Origin: PFJX01 sp031426735
GTDB lineage: Bacteria > Pseudomonadota > Gammaproteobacteria > Burkholderiales > Thiobacillaceae
DNA: 64,000 nucleotides
Assembly (NCBI GenBank): GCA_031426735.1
Contig: JASJPK010000048.1
Span: forward strand, 1 to 64,000
Direction: 5' to 3'
Part shown: positions 49,084 through 57,711 of the stretch, piece by piece
Layout of the letters: each line of letters begins with the position of its first letter
Numbering within the stretch: the stretch's first letter is position 1
Made by a program: the position numbers and the translations under genes
Notes under the pieces: model-generated
Databases searched by the model: none
The model's input: only the letters and a program-made list of their open reading frames with translations
Told to the model about the DNA's origin: nothing

Positions 49084-51060
49084 TCATTCCGGGTTCCCCT
49101 GAGTGGGGGCTGTGGCGGGTGCAGTGCTGTCTGCCAGAGGCTCTTCCGCCGGGCCGTGATCTTCCACTTCTTCGGCCTCGGTTTCGGTTTCCGGCGGTGC
49201 AAAAATTGTGGGCAGTTTGCCGAGCAGCCAGTAATCGATCACCTTGCGCGCGATCGGCGCCGCCGTCGAGCCGCCGTGACCACCGTTTTCGACCATGACC
49301 GCGACGACGATCTTGGGGTTGTCCGCCGGCGCGAAGGCAATGAACAAGGCGTGGTCGCGGTTCCGAGCCGAAACCTGGCTTTCCACATAGCGCGCGCCTT
49401 GCTTGATGCCGACCACCTGCGCCGTACCGGTCTTGCCGGCTAACTGATACGGCGTGTTGGCGCCGGCAATGGACGCCGTGCCGCCGGGCAGCGTGACATC
49501 CACCATCGCCTCTTTGACCAAGCGGACGTATTCCGGGTTGAGCTTGATGCGCCCCATAATCTGCGGCGCGGCATAGCCCATCTTGCCGGTGGCGGCATCG
49601 CGCCAGGCGCGGATCAACTGCGGTTTGTAAATGACGCCGTCGTTGGCGATCGCCATGGTGGCTACCGCCAACTGCATCGGCGTGGTCAGCACATAGCCCT
49701 GGCCGATGCCGGCAACGACGGTTTCTCCAGGCCACCAGGGTTGTTTGAATCGCTTCTTCTTCCATTCCGGCGTCGGCATCAGGCCGGACAGCTCGCCATC
49801 CAGGTCGACGCCGGATTTCTTGCCGAAGCCGAATTGCGACAAAAAGCCGGACATGCGCTCGATACCCATCTGTTGCGCCAGGCCGTAATAGTAGGTGTCG
49901 CAGGAAATGGTGATGGAACGTTTCAGATCGACCATGCCGTGGCCGTCCTTCTTCCAGTCGCGATAACGATGGCTGCTGCCGGGCAGGCTGAAATAGCCCG
50001 GATCGGCAATGGTGTCGCCGGGTTTGCGGATACCCAGTTCCAGTCCGGCCAGGCCCATGAACGGCTTGATCGTCGAACCGGGCGGGTAAACGCCGCGCAG
50101 GGCGCGGTTGACCAGGGGGCGATCGAGGGAGTCGTTCAACTCGCGCCAGGTAGCGGCATCGATGCCGTCGACGAACAGGTTGGGATCGAACCCCGGTTTC
50201 GACACCAGTGTCAGGACGCCGCCGTTGCGCGGATCCAGCGCAACCAGTGCACCGCGATAATCGCCGAAGACCTTTTCCGCCACCTGTTGCAGTTTGGCGT
50301 CGAGATGCAGATAGAGGTTGTGGCCGGCCACCGGGGCGGTGCGGGAAAGCAGGCGGACGGCGCGGCCGCCGGAATCGGTTTCCACTTTCTCGATGCCGGT
50401 GCGGCCATGCAGCCAGGTTTCATAACTGGCTTCGAGACCGAGCTTGCCGATGTGGTCGCTGCCTTTGTAGTTGGTTTCAAGGCCGGCTTCGATCAGGCGA
50501 TCCTGGTCCTTTTCGCCGATGCGGCCGATGTAGCCGACCACATGCGAAAAGCTGGCGCCGAACGGGTACTGGCGGAACTGGCGCGCTTTCATTTCGACGC
50601 CGGGAAAGCGGTAGCGATTGACGGCGAAACGGGCCGCTTCCTCCTCGGTCAGAAGATTGCGGATCGGGATGCTTTCGAAATTCTTGCTCTCGGCGAGCAG
50701 TTTCTTGAAACGCTTGCGATCGCCTGCTTCGATCGCGACGATTTCGGCCAGGCGGTTGATCGTCTCCTCCAGTTTGCCGGCCTTGGCGGGCGTGATTTCC
50801 AGCGTGTTGGCGGAATAGTTATGGGCCAGCACCATACTTTGGCGGTCGTAGATGACGCCGCGCGAGGGTGGCGCCGGCACCAGCGAGATGCGGTTGTTTT
50901 CCGCCAGCGCGTGGTAATGGTCGAACTGGGCAATCTGCAGCCAGACGAAACGGCTGAACAGGCCGAAAAACAGGGCGGCGGCAAAGAAGCCGGCGATTTC
51001 CATACGCCGGCGATAGCGCAGGAACTCCTGTTCCGGGTTGATGAGGCGCAGCATGCTCAC
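49084..51060 (-). CDS. mrdA: penicillin-binding protein 2 (elongation transpeptidase)
   Basis: This 658-residue protein has an N-terminal helix (AGFFAAALFFGLFSRFVWLQI), a pedestal domain (about 55-240) with RNLLTEEEAARF, and the transpeptidase domain with YPPGSTIKPFMGLAGLELG (SXXK Ser near 332), SCDTYYYGLAQQMG (SXN equivalent) and AGKTGTAQ near 540. The tail of 50 residues is Glu/Ala/Pro-rich. It works with RodA in rod elongation. The TGA stop is part of the target duplication of the downstream element. Confidence 0.97.
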   Translation of the reverse strand: MSMLRLINPEQEFLRYRRRMEIAGFFAAALFFGLFSRFVWLQIAQFDHYHALAENNRISLVPAPPSRGVIYDRQSMVLAHNYSANTLEITPAKAGKLEETINRLAEIVAIEAGDRKRFKKLLAESKNFESIPIRNLLTEEEAARFAVNRYRFPGVEMKARQFRQYPFGASFSHVVGYIGRIGEKDQDRLIEAGLETNYKGSDHIGKLGLEASYETWLHGRTGIEKVETDSGGRAVRLLSRTAPVAGHNLYLHLDAKLQQVAEKVFGDYRGALVALDPRNGGVLTLVSKPGFDPNLFVDGIDAATWRELNDSLDRPLVNRALRGVYPPGSTIKPFMGLAGLELGIRKPGDTIADPGYFSLPGSSHRYRDWKKDGHGMVDLKRSITISCDTYYYGLAQQMGIERMSGFLSQFGFGKKSGVDLDGELSGLMPTPEWKKKRFKQPWWPGETVVAGIGQGYVLTTPMQLAVATMAIANDGVIYKPQLIRAWRDAATGKMGYAAPQIMGRIKLNPEYVRLVKEAMVDVTLPGGTASIAGANTPYQLAGKTGTAQVVGIKQGARYVESQVSARNRDHALFIAFAPADNPKIVVAVMVENGGHGGSTAAPIARKVIDYWLLGKLPTIFAPPETETEAEEVEDHGPAEEPLADSTAPATAPTQGNPE

Positions 51061-51091
51061 GGCGGTGGGGCGGTCGACAGCCGATGCCGGG

Positions 51092-51643
51092 TTATAACGG
51101 CGCTTGCCGGTTCGCCGGGGTGCCGGAAACGGCGCGGCCGGTAACCCGGTCGAGCAGCCAGGCCAGGGACGGCCACAGTGCCACCGCGACGACGCCGGCG
51201 GCTAGCCAGCGCCAGTCGGCGGTGCCGCGGCCCAGCATCAGCCCCAGGGTCAGCACCAGCGCTTCCTTGCCGAGCAGGATCGGCGAAAGTTGCAAAGTCT
51301 GGCGCGGCGTATCGAAACCCGCCAGGCGACGCTGCACCAGCAGCACCACAAAGGTTGCAGCGCAATAGGACAGCGCATTGAGGCCGAACAGGACGCCGCG
51401 GGCGACATCGGTGAGCAGGCCGAGGCTGAACGCCACACCGAGGCCGGCCAGACGCGGCGAGCGGATATTCCAGTAGAGCAGCGCCATTAGTGTGAAATCG
51501 GGCACCAGCCAACGGATCTGTTCCATCCAGGGCAACAAGGTCAGCGCGAAGGCGACGATCAGGCTGACAAAGACCTTGGTGCGGGTCGGCGGGTGGGTCA
51601 GTTCGGCGCCTTGCGGCAGCAGCGGTTGCGTGTTCATCATCAT
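51092..51643 (-). CDS. mreD: rod shape-determining protein MreD
   Basis: This 183-residue polytopic protein has about five helices, including VFVSLIVAFALTLLPW, WLVPDFTLMALLYWNI, RLAGLGVAFSLGLLTDVARGVLFG (the conserved GLLxDxxxGxxxG) and LILGKEALVLTLGLMLG-like segments. Its start ATGATGATG overlaps the mreC stop. Next gene mrdA follows after 31 bases. The frame extends upstream inside mreC, which is not used. Confidence 0.95.
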   Translation of the reverse strand: MMMNTQPLLPQGAELTHPPTRTKVFVSLIVAFALTLLPWMEQIRWLVPDFTLMALLYWNIRSPRLAGLGVAFSLGLLTDVARGVLFGLNALSYCAATFVVLLVQRRLAGFDTPRQTLQLSPILLGKEALVLTLGLMLGRGTADWRWLAAGVVAVALWPSLAWLLDRVTGRAVSGTPANRQAPL

Positions 51644-52518
51644 TTCAATCTGACTGCCGGTGCAGGGACGGCGGCAGCGGGCTTCGGCAGCGGCACCAGG
51701 ACCGCCATGTGACGGTAGCGACCGACGCCGCCGAGCGGCTGACACAGCGCGCGCGCAAATGGCGTGTGACGCGGCGGTTCCGTTTTCAGCACGCGCGCGA
51801 CCGGCACGCCGGCCGGATAGACGCCGTCGATGCCGGAGGTATAGAGCAGATCGCCGGGTTGCAGATCGGCGTGCATGTCGAGAAAACGGACTTCCAGCAG
51901 GTTGTCGGAACCCTGGCCGGACACGATGATGCGCAGGCCGTTACGCAGGTTCTGCACCGGCGCGCCCTGGTCGCGATCGGTCAGCAGGGTGACTTCGGAA
52001 GTCAACGGATAGACCCGGGTGACCTGGCCGACCAGGCCGGCGGCATCGACCACCGGCCAGCCAGCGGCGACACCATGGCTGCCGCCACGGTTGATGATGA
52101 CTTTGCGGGCGAAGGGGTCGGGGACGGTCTCGATGACTTCGCCGGTCAACATGCTGTAACCGGGGCGCGGCGGCAATGTCAGCAGCGCGCGCAGTTGCGT
52201 GTTTTCGGCGGCGATGGCGGCGCGATCGCGCATGCCGGCGCCGAGCAGTTCCTGCTGCCGCTTAAGACGCGTGTTCTCGGCGACCAGTTCGCCATGCGCA
52301 ACGAAGAAGCGGCCGACGCCTTGCAGCCATTCCCACGGCTGCGCGAGCACGATCTGCGCCGGGTGGAGGAAGGCGTTGAGGCTCGCGCGCAGGCCAAACA
52401 AAGTGGCATAGCGGGCATCCAGTGCCAACAGGAACAGGCAGACCAGGACATACAGGCTGAAACGAGCCGGCAGCCCCATCTCCCGAACGAACAGGGGGGC
52501 GTGAGGGGCGGGAGACAT
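51640..52518 (-). CDS. mreC: rod shape-determining protein MreC
   Basis: This 292-residue protein has one N-terminal helix (FSLYVLVCLFLLALDARYA), a coiled-coil segment (about 80-115, with ENTRLKRQQELLG) and the beta-rich periplasmic domain with VIINRGGSHGVAAGWPVVDAAGLVGQV and DLQPGDLLYTSGIDGVYPAGVPVARV. It activates the PBP2-RodA complex. Upstream mreB is 87 bases away; downstream it overlaps mreD. Confidence 0.97.
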   Translation of the reverse strand: MSPAPHAPLFVREMGLPARFSLYVLVCLFLLALDARYATLFGLRASLNAFLHPAQIVLAQPWEWLQGVGRFFVAHGELVAENTRLKRQQELLGAGMRDRAAIAAENTQLRALLTLPPRPGYSMLTGEVIETVPDPFARKVIINRGGSHGVAAGWPVVDAAGLVGQVTRVYPLTSEVTLLTDRDQGAPVQNLRNGLRIIVSGQGSDNLLEVRFLDMHADLQPGDLLYTSGIDGVYPAGVPVARVLKTEPPRHTPFARALCQPLGGVGRYRHMAVLVPLPKPAAAVPAPAVRLK

Positions 52519-52605
52519 GGCGGGCGTGAAGGGAAAGGGTGCGGGGGCAAGGAAGCGGGGAAGGGACTGACCCTTTCCCTTCAGCCTCGTTCCTTCACGG
52601 AGGGA

Positions 52606-53646
52606 TCAGTCGTTGGTGAACACCGTGGAAAGACGATCCATTTCTTCCAGCGCACGGCCGGAACCGCGCACGACACAAGACAGCGGGTCTTCCGCGACGA
52701 TCACAGGCAGGCCGGTTTCTTCCATCAGCAGGCGGTCGAGATCGCGCAGCAAGGCGCCACCGCCGGTCAGCACCATGCCCTTGTCGGCGATGTCGGCACC
52801 GAGTTCCGGCGGCGTCTGTTCGAGCGCGGATTTGACCGCCGACACGATGGTGTTGAGCGGGTCGGTCAGCGCTTCCAGGATTTCGTTGCTGGTGATGGTG
52901 AAGCTGCGCGGAATGCCCTCAGCCATGTTGCGGCCTTTGACTTCCATTTCGCGCACTTCCGAACCCGGGAACGCCGAGCCCATTTCCTTCTTGATCATTT
53001 CCGAGGTGGCTTCGCCGATCAGCATGCCGTAATTGCGGCGGATGTAATTGATGATGGCTTCGTCGAACTTGTCGCCGCCGACGCGCACCGACGTGGAATA
53101 GACCATGCCGCCCAGCGAGATGACGCCGACTTCAGTAGTGCCGCCGCCGATATCGACCACCATCGAACCGGTCGCTTCGGCCACCGGCATGCCGGCGCCG
53201 ATCGCCGCCGCCATCGGCTCCTCGATCAGGTAGACCTGACGCGCACCGGCGCCGATGGCCGATTCGCGAATGGCGCGGCGCTCCACCTGGGTGGCGCCGG
53301 AGGGCACGCAGATGATGATGCGCGGGCTGGGGTGGAACAAACGGGTGTCGTGCACTTTCTTGATGAAGAACTTCAGCATCTGTTCGGTGATGTTGAAGTC
53401 GGCGATGACGCCGTCTTTCATCGGCCGGATGGCCTGGATGTTGCCCGGTGTGCGGCCCAGCATCATCTTGGCTTCGAGGCCGACGGCCTGGATGGTTTTC
53501 TTGCCGGTCAGGCCTTCCTGACGGATAGCGACGACCGAGGGCTCGTTCAGCACGATGCCGCGGCCGCGAACGTAAATGAGGGTATTGGCGGTGCCCAGGT
53601 CGATCGCAAGATCGGTGGAAAAATAGCCGCGGAGAAGTCCGAACAT
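52606..53646 (-). CDS. mreB: rod shape-determining actin homologue MreB
   Basis: This 346-residue cytoskeletal ATPase has the actin-fold motifs DLGTANTLIYV near 15, VPSGATQVERRAIRES, EPMAAAIGAGMPV, the phosphate-2 loop VVDIGGGTTEVG and LTGGGALLRDL near 286. Length and sequence are standard. It is the first gene of the mre-mrd-rlpA-dac-lipB string and is divergent from gatC. Confidence 0.98.
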   Translation of the reverse strand: MFGLLRGYFSTDLAIDLGTANTLIYVRGRGIVLNEPSVVAIRQEGLTGKKTIQAVGLEAKMMLGRTPGNIQAIRPMKDGVIADFNITEQMLKFFIKKVHDTRLFHPSPRIIICVPSGATQVERRAIRESAIGAGARQVYLIEEPMAAAIGAGMPVAEATGSMVVDIGGGTTEVGVISLGGMVYSTSVRVGGDKFDEAIINYIRRNYGMLIGEATSEMIKKEMGSAFPGSEVREMEVKGRNMAEGIPRSFTITSNEILEALTDPLNTIVSAVKSALEQTPPELGADIADKGMVLTGGGALLRDLDRLLMEETGLPVIVAEDPLSCVVRGSGRALEEMDRLSTVFTND

Positions 53647-53738
53647 GTAAGGGTCTCGAGGGTCGGAAAAATAGCGGCGTATGATAACCTACGACGCCTT
53701 ATGCAATAAGGCCTTAGAGCCAAAGAACCAGGTATCTC

Positions 53739-54026
53739 ATGTCGCTTTCCGCAGAAGACGTCAAACGTATTGCCAAATTGGCCCGTATCCGGGTCGGCGA
53801 AGATGAAGTTGTCGCTTATCAGGCCCAGTTGAACGGTATTTTCGGCTTGATCGAACAAATGCAGGCAGTCGATACCGCAGGTATCCCGCCGATGTCGCAT
53901 GCCCAGGACCTGTTCCAGCGTCTGCGCGCCGATGTGGTCACCGAACCGGATCGACGCGCCGCATTCCAGGCCGTTGCACCGCAGACCGAGAACGGTCTGT
54001 ATCTGGTGCCCAAAGTTATCGAGTAA
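53739..54026 (+). CDS. gatC: glutamyl/aspartyl-tRNA amidotransferase subunit C
   Basis: This 95-residue subunit tethers GatA and GatB. Signature: LSAEDVKRIAKLARI at the N-terminus, QLNGIFGLIEQMQAVDTAGIPPMSH, and a Pro/Asp-rich middle. It is 92 bases from mreB on the opposite strand; the gap contains TATGAT as a possible -10 (53680-53685) and a GCCTTAT-GCA-ATAAGGC hairpin (53696-53712). Confidence 0.96.
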   Translation: MSLSAEDVKRIAKLARIRVGEDEVVAYQAQLNGIFGLIEQMQAVDTAGIPPMSHAQDLFQRLRADVVTEPDRRAAFQAVAPQTENGLYLVPKVIE

Positions 54027-54083
54027 GCCGCTGGCCGGGCGCGCATTGCCCCGCTTGCCGCACGCATTCCACTGTCGACCCAC

Positions 54084-55589
54084 ATGACCGCCACTCTCAA
54101 ATCTCTCTCCACGAGCCTCGCCGCCGGCAAAACCTCCAGTGTCGAGTTGTGCCAGGACTACCTGGCGCGCATCCAGGCGCAGAACGCAACGCTCAACGCC
54201 TTCATCAGCGTCGATGCCGACCAGACCCTGGCCGAGGCGCGCGCTGCAGACGCCCTGCGCGCCGCCGGTCAGGGCGGCTTGCTGACCGGTGTGCCGATCG
54301 CGCACAAGGACATTTTCTGCGCCGAAGGCTGGCTGACCACCTGCGGCTCGAAAATCCTGTCCAATTTCGTTTCGCCCTACGATGCCCACGTCATCGATCA
54401 GTTCAAAGCGGCCGGCATGCCGTGCCTGGGCAAGACCAATATGGATGAGTTCGCGATGGGCTCGTCCAACGAAACCAGTTTCTACGGCCCGGTGAAAAAC
54501 CCCTGGGATGTCGCCCGCGTGCCCGGCGGTTCCTCCGGTGGCAGTGCGGCGGCGGTGGCGGCGCGGCTGGCGCCGGCGGCGACCGGCACCGATACCGGCG
54601 GCTCGATCCGCCAGCCGGCCGCGCTGTGTGGCATCACTGGCCTGAAGCCGACCTATGGCGTGGTGTCGCGCTACGGCATGATCGCCTTCGCTTCCAGTCT
54701 CGATCAGGCCGGCCCGATGGCGCAAACCGCCGAGGATTGCGCGTTGCTGCTCAACGTCATGGCCGGTTTCGACGCGCGTGATTCGACCAGCCTGGAGCGC
54801 TCGAAAGAGGATTACACGCGCAGCCTGCTGCAACCCTCGCAAGGAGGACGCCGAATTCGTAATGCCGCTGAAGCGGCAACGACTTCGCTGCCGCTGGCCG
54901 GCTTGAAAATCGGTCTGCCGCGCGAGTTCTTCGGCCCGGGACTGGTCGGCGATACCGCAAAAGCGGTCGACGCCGCCATCGCTCAGTTGCGCCAACTCGG
55001 CGCCGAAACGGTGGAAGTCGGCCTGCCCAATTCGGGCCTTTCGGTTGCCGCCTACTACGTGCTGGCGCCGGCGGAAGCGTCCAGCAATCTGTCGCGTTTC
55101 GACGGCGTGCGCTACGGCTATCGCACGCCCGAGTACCGCGATCTGACCGACATGTACGAAAAGACCCGCGCCGAGGGCTTCGGCAGCGAAGTCAAACGCC
55201 GCATCATGATCGGCGCCTATGTGCTGTCGCACGGCTATTACGACGCCTATTACATCCAGGCGCAGCGTCTGCGCCGGCTGATCGCCAACGATTTCACCGC
55301 CGCGTTCCAGCAGTGCGATGTGATCCTCAGCCCGACCGCGCCGACCACGGCGTTCAAGCTGGGCGAAAAAACCGCCGACCCGGTCGAGATGTATCTGTCC
55401 GATATCTACACCATTGCCGTCAATCTGGCCGGTTTGCCCGGCATGTCGCTGCCGTGCGGTTTCGATGCGCAGGGCTTGCCCATCGGCCTGCAACTGATCG
55501 GCAATTATTTTGACGAAGCAAGAATGTTGGGTGTGGCGCATCAATATCAGTTGGCCACCGATTGGCACGCGCGGGCGCCGATGCTTTGA
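54084..55589 (+). CDS. gatA: glutamyl/aspartyl-tRNA amidotransferase subunit A
   Basis: This 501-residue amidase releases ammonia from glutamine to convert misacylated Glu-tRNA-Gln (and/or Asp-tRNA-Asn). The catalytic triad is visible: Lys in IAHKDIFC near 74, and the Ser pair in PGGSSGGSAAAVAA and TDTGGSIRQPAALCGITG (about 150-180). Between YTRSL and LAGLKIGLPREFF, residues about 252-267 (GGRRIRNAAEAATT) have no counterpart in the family and are encoded by a REP-like repeat (54838-54884). The frame stays open, so the insert is tolerated. Uma2 and gatB follow. Confidence 0.97.
   Translation: MTATLKSLSTSLAAGKTSSVELCQDYLARIQAQNATLNAFISVDADQTLAEARAADALRAAGQGGLLTGVPIAHKDIFCAEGWLTTCGSKILSNFVSPYDAHVIDQFKAAGMPCLGKTNMDEFAMGSSNETSFYGPVKNPWDVARVPGGSSGGSAAAVAARLAPAATGTDTGGSIRQPAALCGITGLKPTYGVVSRYGMIAFASSLDQAGPMAQTAEDCALLLNVMAGFDARDSTSLERSKEDYTRSLLQPSQGGRRIRNAAEAATTSLPLAGLKIGLPREFFGPGLVGDTAKAVDAAIAQLRQLGAETVEVGLPNSGLSVAAYYVLAPAEASSNLSRFDGVRYGYRTPEYRDLTDMYEKTRAEGFGSEVKRRIMIGAYVLSHGYYDAYYIQAQRLRRLIANDFTAAFQQCDVILSPTAPTTAFKLGEKTADPVEMYLSDIYTIAVNLAGLPGMSLPCGFDAQGLPIGLQLIGNYFDEARMLGVAHQYQLATDWHARAPML
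54838..54884. repeat. REP-like repeat inserted in frame inside gatA
   Basis: These 47 bases, including GACGCCGAATTCGTAA and the palindrome GCCGCTGAAGCGGC, match the minus strand of 21774-21819 with two substitutions and one extra base. The repeat is read in a different frame in the two genes. It lies at a surface-loop position between conserved GatA blocks. Confidence 0.85.
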
Positions 55590-55601
55590 AGGAGGGGAAA
55601 C

Positions 55602-56234
55602 ATGGGCTTCGCATTGCACAATGATGAGCATTACACGGTTGAGCAATACCTGACCTGGCCTGAAGATGGGCCGCGTTATGAGCTGATCGACGGTGTCCCC
55701 TATGAGTTGAATGCGCCGGGCTTTGAGCATCAGAAACTGGTCGCGGCGCTGCACTACGAACTGGAGTTCCATCGAAGAGCTCATTTGAAATCCGGTGGCG
55801 AGGGCGGCGGTGAGAGCTTGCCTTGCGACATCGTCGAATCGCCCGTCGATGTCATCCTCTCTGACATTACCGTCGTGCAGCCCGACCTGATCGTGGTGTG
55901 CAACCCGGCGATCATCATCAACGGTCGCGTGCGCGGTGCGCCCGATCTGGTCGTGGAGGTGCTTTCGCCCAGCACCGCGGCCAAGGATAGGAAACACAAG
56001 CGTCGTCTCTATGAAGCTGCCGGTGTGCCGCAATACGTGGTGATCGATCCGGCGAACCGTTTTGTTGAGCTATATATTCTGGCAACCGATGGTCGCTACC
56101 CGGTCCCGGAGGTGCTTGATGCCGGCGACGTGCTGACCTTGCGGGTTGCCCCCGATTTCACCCTCACCCTCTCGGACATCTTCGGTTGGCCGCTACCGCT
56201 GGCGGCGCAGGAAAACCAGGTTGCTTACGGATAA
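55602..56234 (+). CDS. Uma2 family (DUF820) putative endonuclease
   Basis: This 210-residue protein has the DUF820/Uma2 pattern: YTVEQYLTWPEDGPRYELIDG at the N-terminus, QPDLIVVCNPAII, and the PD-(D/E)XK-like core PDLVVEVLSPSTAAKDRKHKRRLYEAAGV...YVVIDP. Nuclease activity is predicted for this fold, but the biological role is unknown. It sits between gatA (13 bases) and gatB (28 bases), where most betaproteobacteria have nothing, so it is a later insertion into the gat operon. It starts at ATG 55602 with AAGGAGGGGAAAC upstream, an excellent ribosome site. Confidence 0.9.
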   Translation: MGFALHNDEHYTVEQYLTWPEDGPRYELIDGVPYELNAPGFEHQKLVAALHYELEFHRRAHLKSGGEGGGESLPCDIVESPVDVILSDITVVQPDLIVVCNPAIIINGRVRGAPDLVVEVLSPSTAAKDRKHKRRLYEAAGVPQYVVIDPANRFVELYILATDGRYPVPEVLDAGDVLTLRVAPDFTLTLSDIFGWPLPLAAQENQVAYG

Positions 56235-56262
56235 CACACGGATAAACAAACGGAACAACGCC

Positions 56263-57711
56263 ATGCAATGGGAAACCGTCATCGGGCTGGAAGTGCATAC
56301 CCAGCTCACCACACAATCGAAAATCTTCTCCGGCGCGTCCATCGCCTTCGGCGCGGCGCCCAACACGCAGGCCTGTCAGGTCGATATCGCTCTGCCCGGC
56401 GTGTTGCCGGTGCTCAACAAGGGCGCGGTGGAACGCGGCATCCGCTTCGGTCTGGCGATTGGCGCCAAGCTGAACCGGATCAACAGTTTCGACCGCAAGA
56501 ATTACTTCTACCCCGACCTGCCCAAGGGCTACCAGATCAGCCAGTTCGCGTTGCCGATTGTCGAAGGCGGCGAACTGACGGTGCAGGTCGGCAGCGGAAG
56601 CGATCTCTACGAGAAGACCATCCGTATCACGCGCGCCCACCTGGAGGAAGACGCCGGCAAGTCGCTGCATGAAGACTTCCACGGCATGACCGGCATCGAC
56701 CTGAACCGCGCCGGCACGCCACTGCTGGAGATCGTGTCGGAGCCGGACATGCGTTCGGCCAAGGAAGCAGTGGCTTACGCCAAGGCGTTGCATACGCTGG
56801 TGAGCTGGATCGGTACCTGCGACGGCAACATGCAGGAAGGTAGTTTCCGCGTCGATGCCAACGTGTCGGTGCGGCCGCTCGGACAGAAGGAATTCGGTAC
56901 CCGGCGCGAGATCAAGAACCTCAACTCGTTCCGTTTCCTGGAACAGGCGATCAACTACGAAATCCGCTGGCAGATCGAACAGATCGAGGACGGCCACAAG
57001 ATCCAGCAGGCCACCGTGCTGTTCGACCCCGACACGGGCGAGACGCGCGCCATGCGCAGCAAGGAAGACGCACATGATTACCGCTATTTCCCCGATCCCG
57101 ATTTGCTGCCGGTGAAGCTGGACGAAGATTGGATCGAACAGGTACGCGCGAGTCTGCCGGAATTGCCGCAACAGAAGCAGGCGCGGTATCAGGCTGAGTG
57201 GGGTTTGTCCGCTTACGATGCGGTCGCACTGACGGGGTCCCGCGGACTGGCCGACTATTTCGAAGCGGTCGTAACGGGTCTGCTCAAAGCGGACGCCAAG
57301 CTCGCCGCGAACTGGGTGATGGGCGATCTTTCCGCCACGTTGAACAAGGAAAATCTGGATATTTCCGCCAGCCGGATTGCCGCCGCGCAACTGGCCGGTC
57401 TGCTGGCGCGCATCCAGGATGGCACCTTGTCCGGCAAATTGGCGAAGCAGGTGTTCGAAGCCATGTGGGCCGGCGAAGGCGATGCCGATGCCATCATCGA
57501 AGCCAAGGGGCTAAAGCAGGTTTCCGACAGCGGCGCGATCGAGAAGATCATCGACGAGGTCATGGTGGCCAACGCCAAATCGGTCGAGGAATTCCGTTCC
57601 GGTAAGGAAAAAGCCTTCAACGCGCTGGTCGGCCAGGTCATGAAAGCGAGCAAGGGCAAGGCCAACCCGCAACAGGTCAACGACTTGTTGCGACAAAAGC
57701 TCAACGCATAG
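56263..57711 (+). CDS. gatB: glutamyl/aspartyl-tRNA amidotransferase subunit B
   Basis: This 482-residue subunit binds tRNA and transfers the amide in an ATP-dependent reaction. The start MQWETVIGLEVHTQL is the family consensus. FDRKNYFYPDLPKGYQISQF, HLEEDAGKSLHE, DLNRAGTPLLEIVSEPD and the C-terminal YqeY-like domain (about 330-482) follow. ATG 56263 is chosen over an open frame extending upstream into the Uma2 gene. It converges on and overlaps the DUF4124 gene by 11 bases. Confidence 0.97.
   Translation: MQWETVIGLEVHTQLTTQSKIFSGASIAFGAAPNTQACQVDIALPGVLPVLNKGAVERGIRFGLAIGAKLNRINSFDRKNYFYPDLPKGYQISQFALPIVEGGELTVQVGSGSDLYEKTIRITRAHLEEDAGKSLHEDFHGMTGIDLNRAGTPLLEIVSEPDMRSAKEAVAYAKALHTLVSWIGTCDGNMQEGSFRVDANVSVRPLGQKEFGTRREIKNLNSFRFLEQAINYEIRWQIEQIEDGHKIQQATVLFDPDTGETRAMRSKEDAHDYRYFPDPDLLPVKLDEDWIEQVRASLPELPQQKQARYQAEWGLSAYDAVALTGSRGLADYFEAVVTGLLKADAKLAANWVMGDLSATLNKENLDISASRIAAAQLAGLLARIQDGTLSGKLAKQVFEAMWAGEGDADAIIEAKGLKQVSDSGAIEKIIDEVMVANAKSVEEFRSGKEKAFNALVGQVMKASKGKANPQQVNDLLRQKLNA

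Noticed and set aside
51709..53709. 666-residue plus-strand frame across mreC and mreB
   Set aside because: It is the antisense of two well-conserved genes and has the same composition artefact (Gly/Asp/Gln/Ala-rich, no motif).
53547..56033. 828-residue minus-strand frame across gatC and gatA
   Set aside because: It is antisense to gatC, gatA and Uma2 and crosses the mreB-gatC intergenic region. No family similarity is visible.
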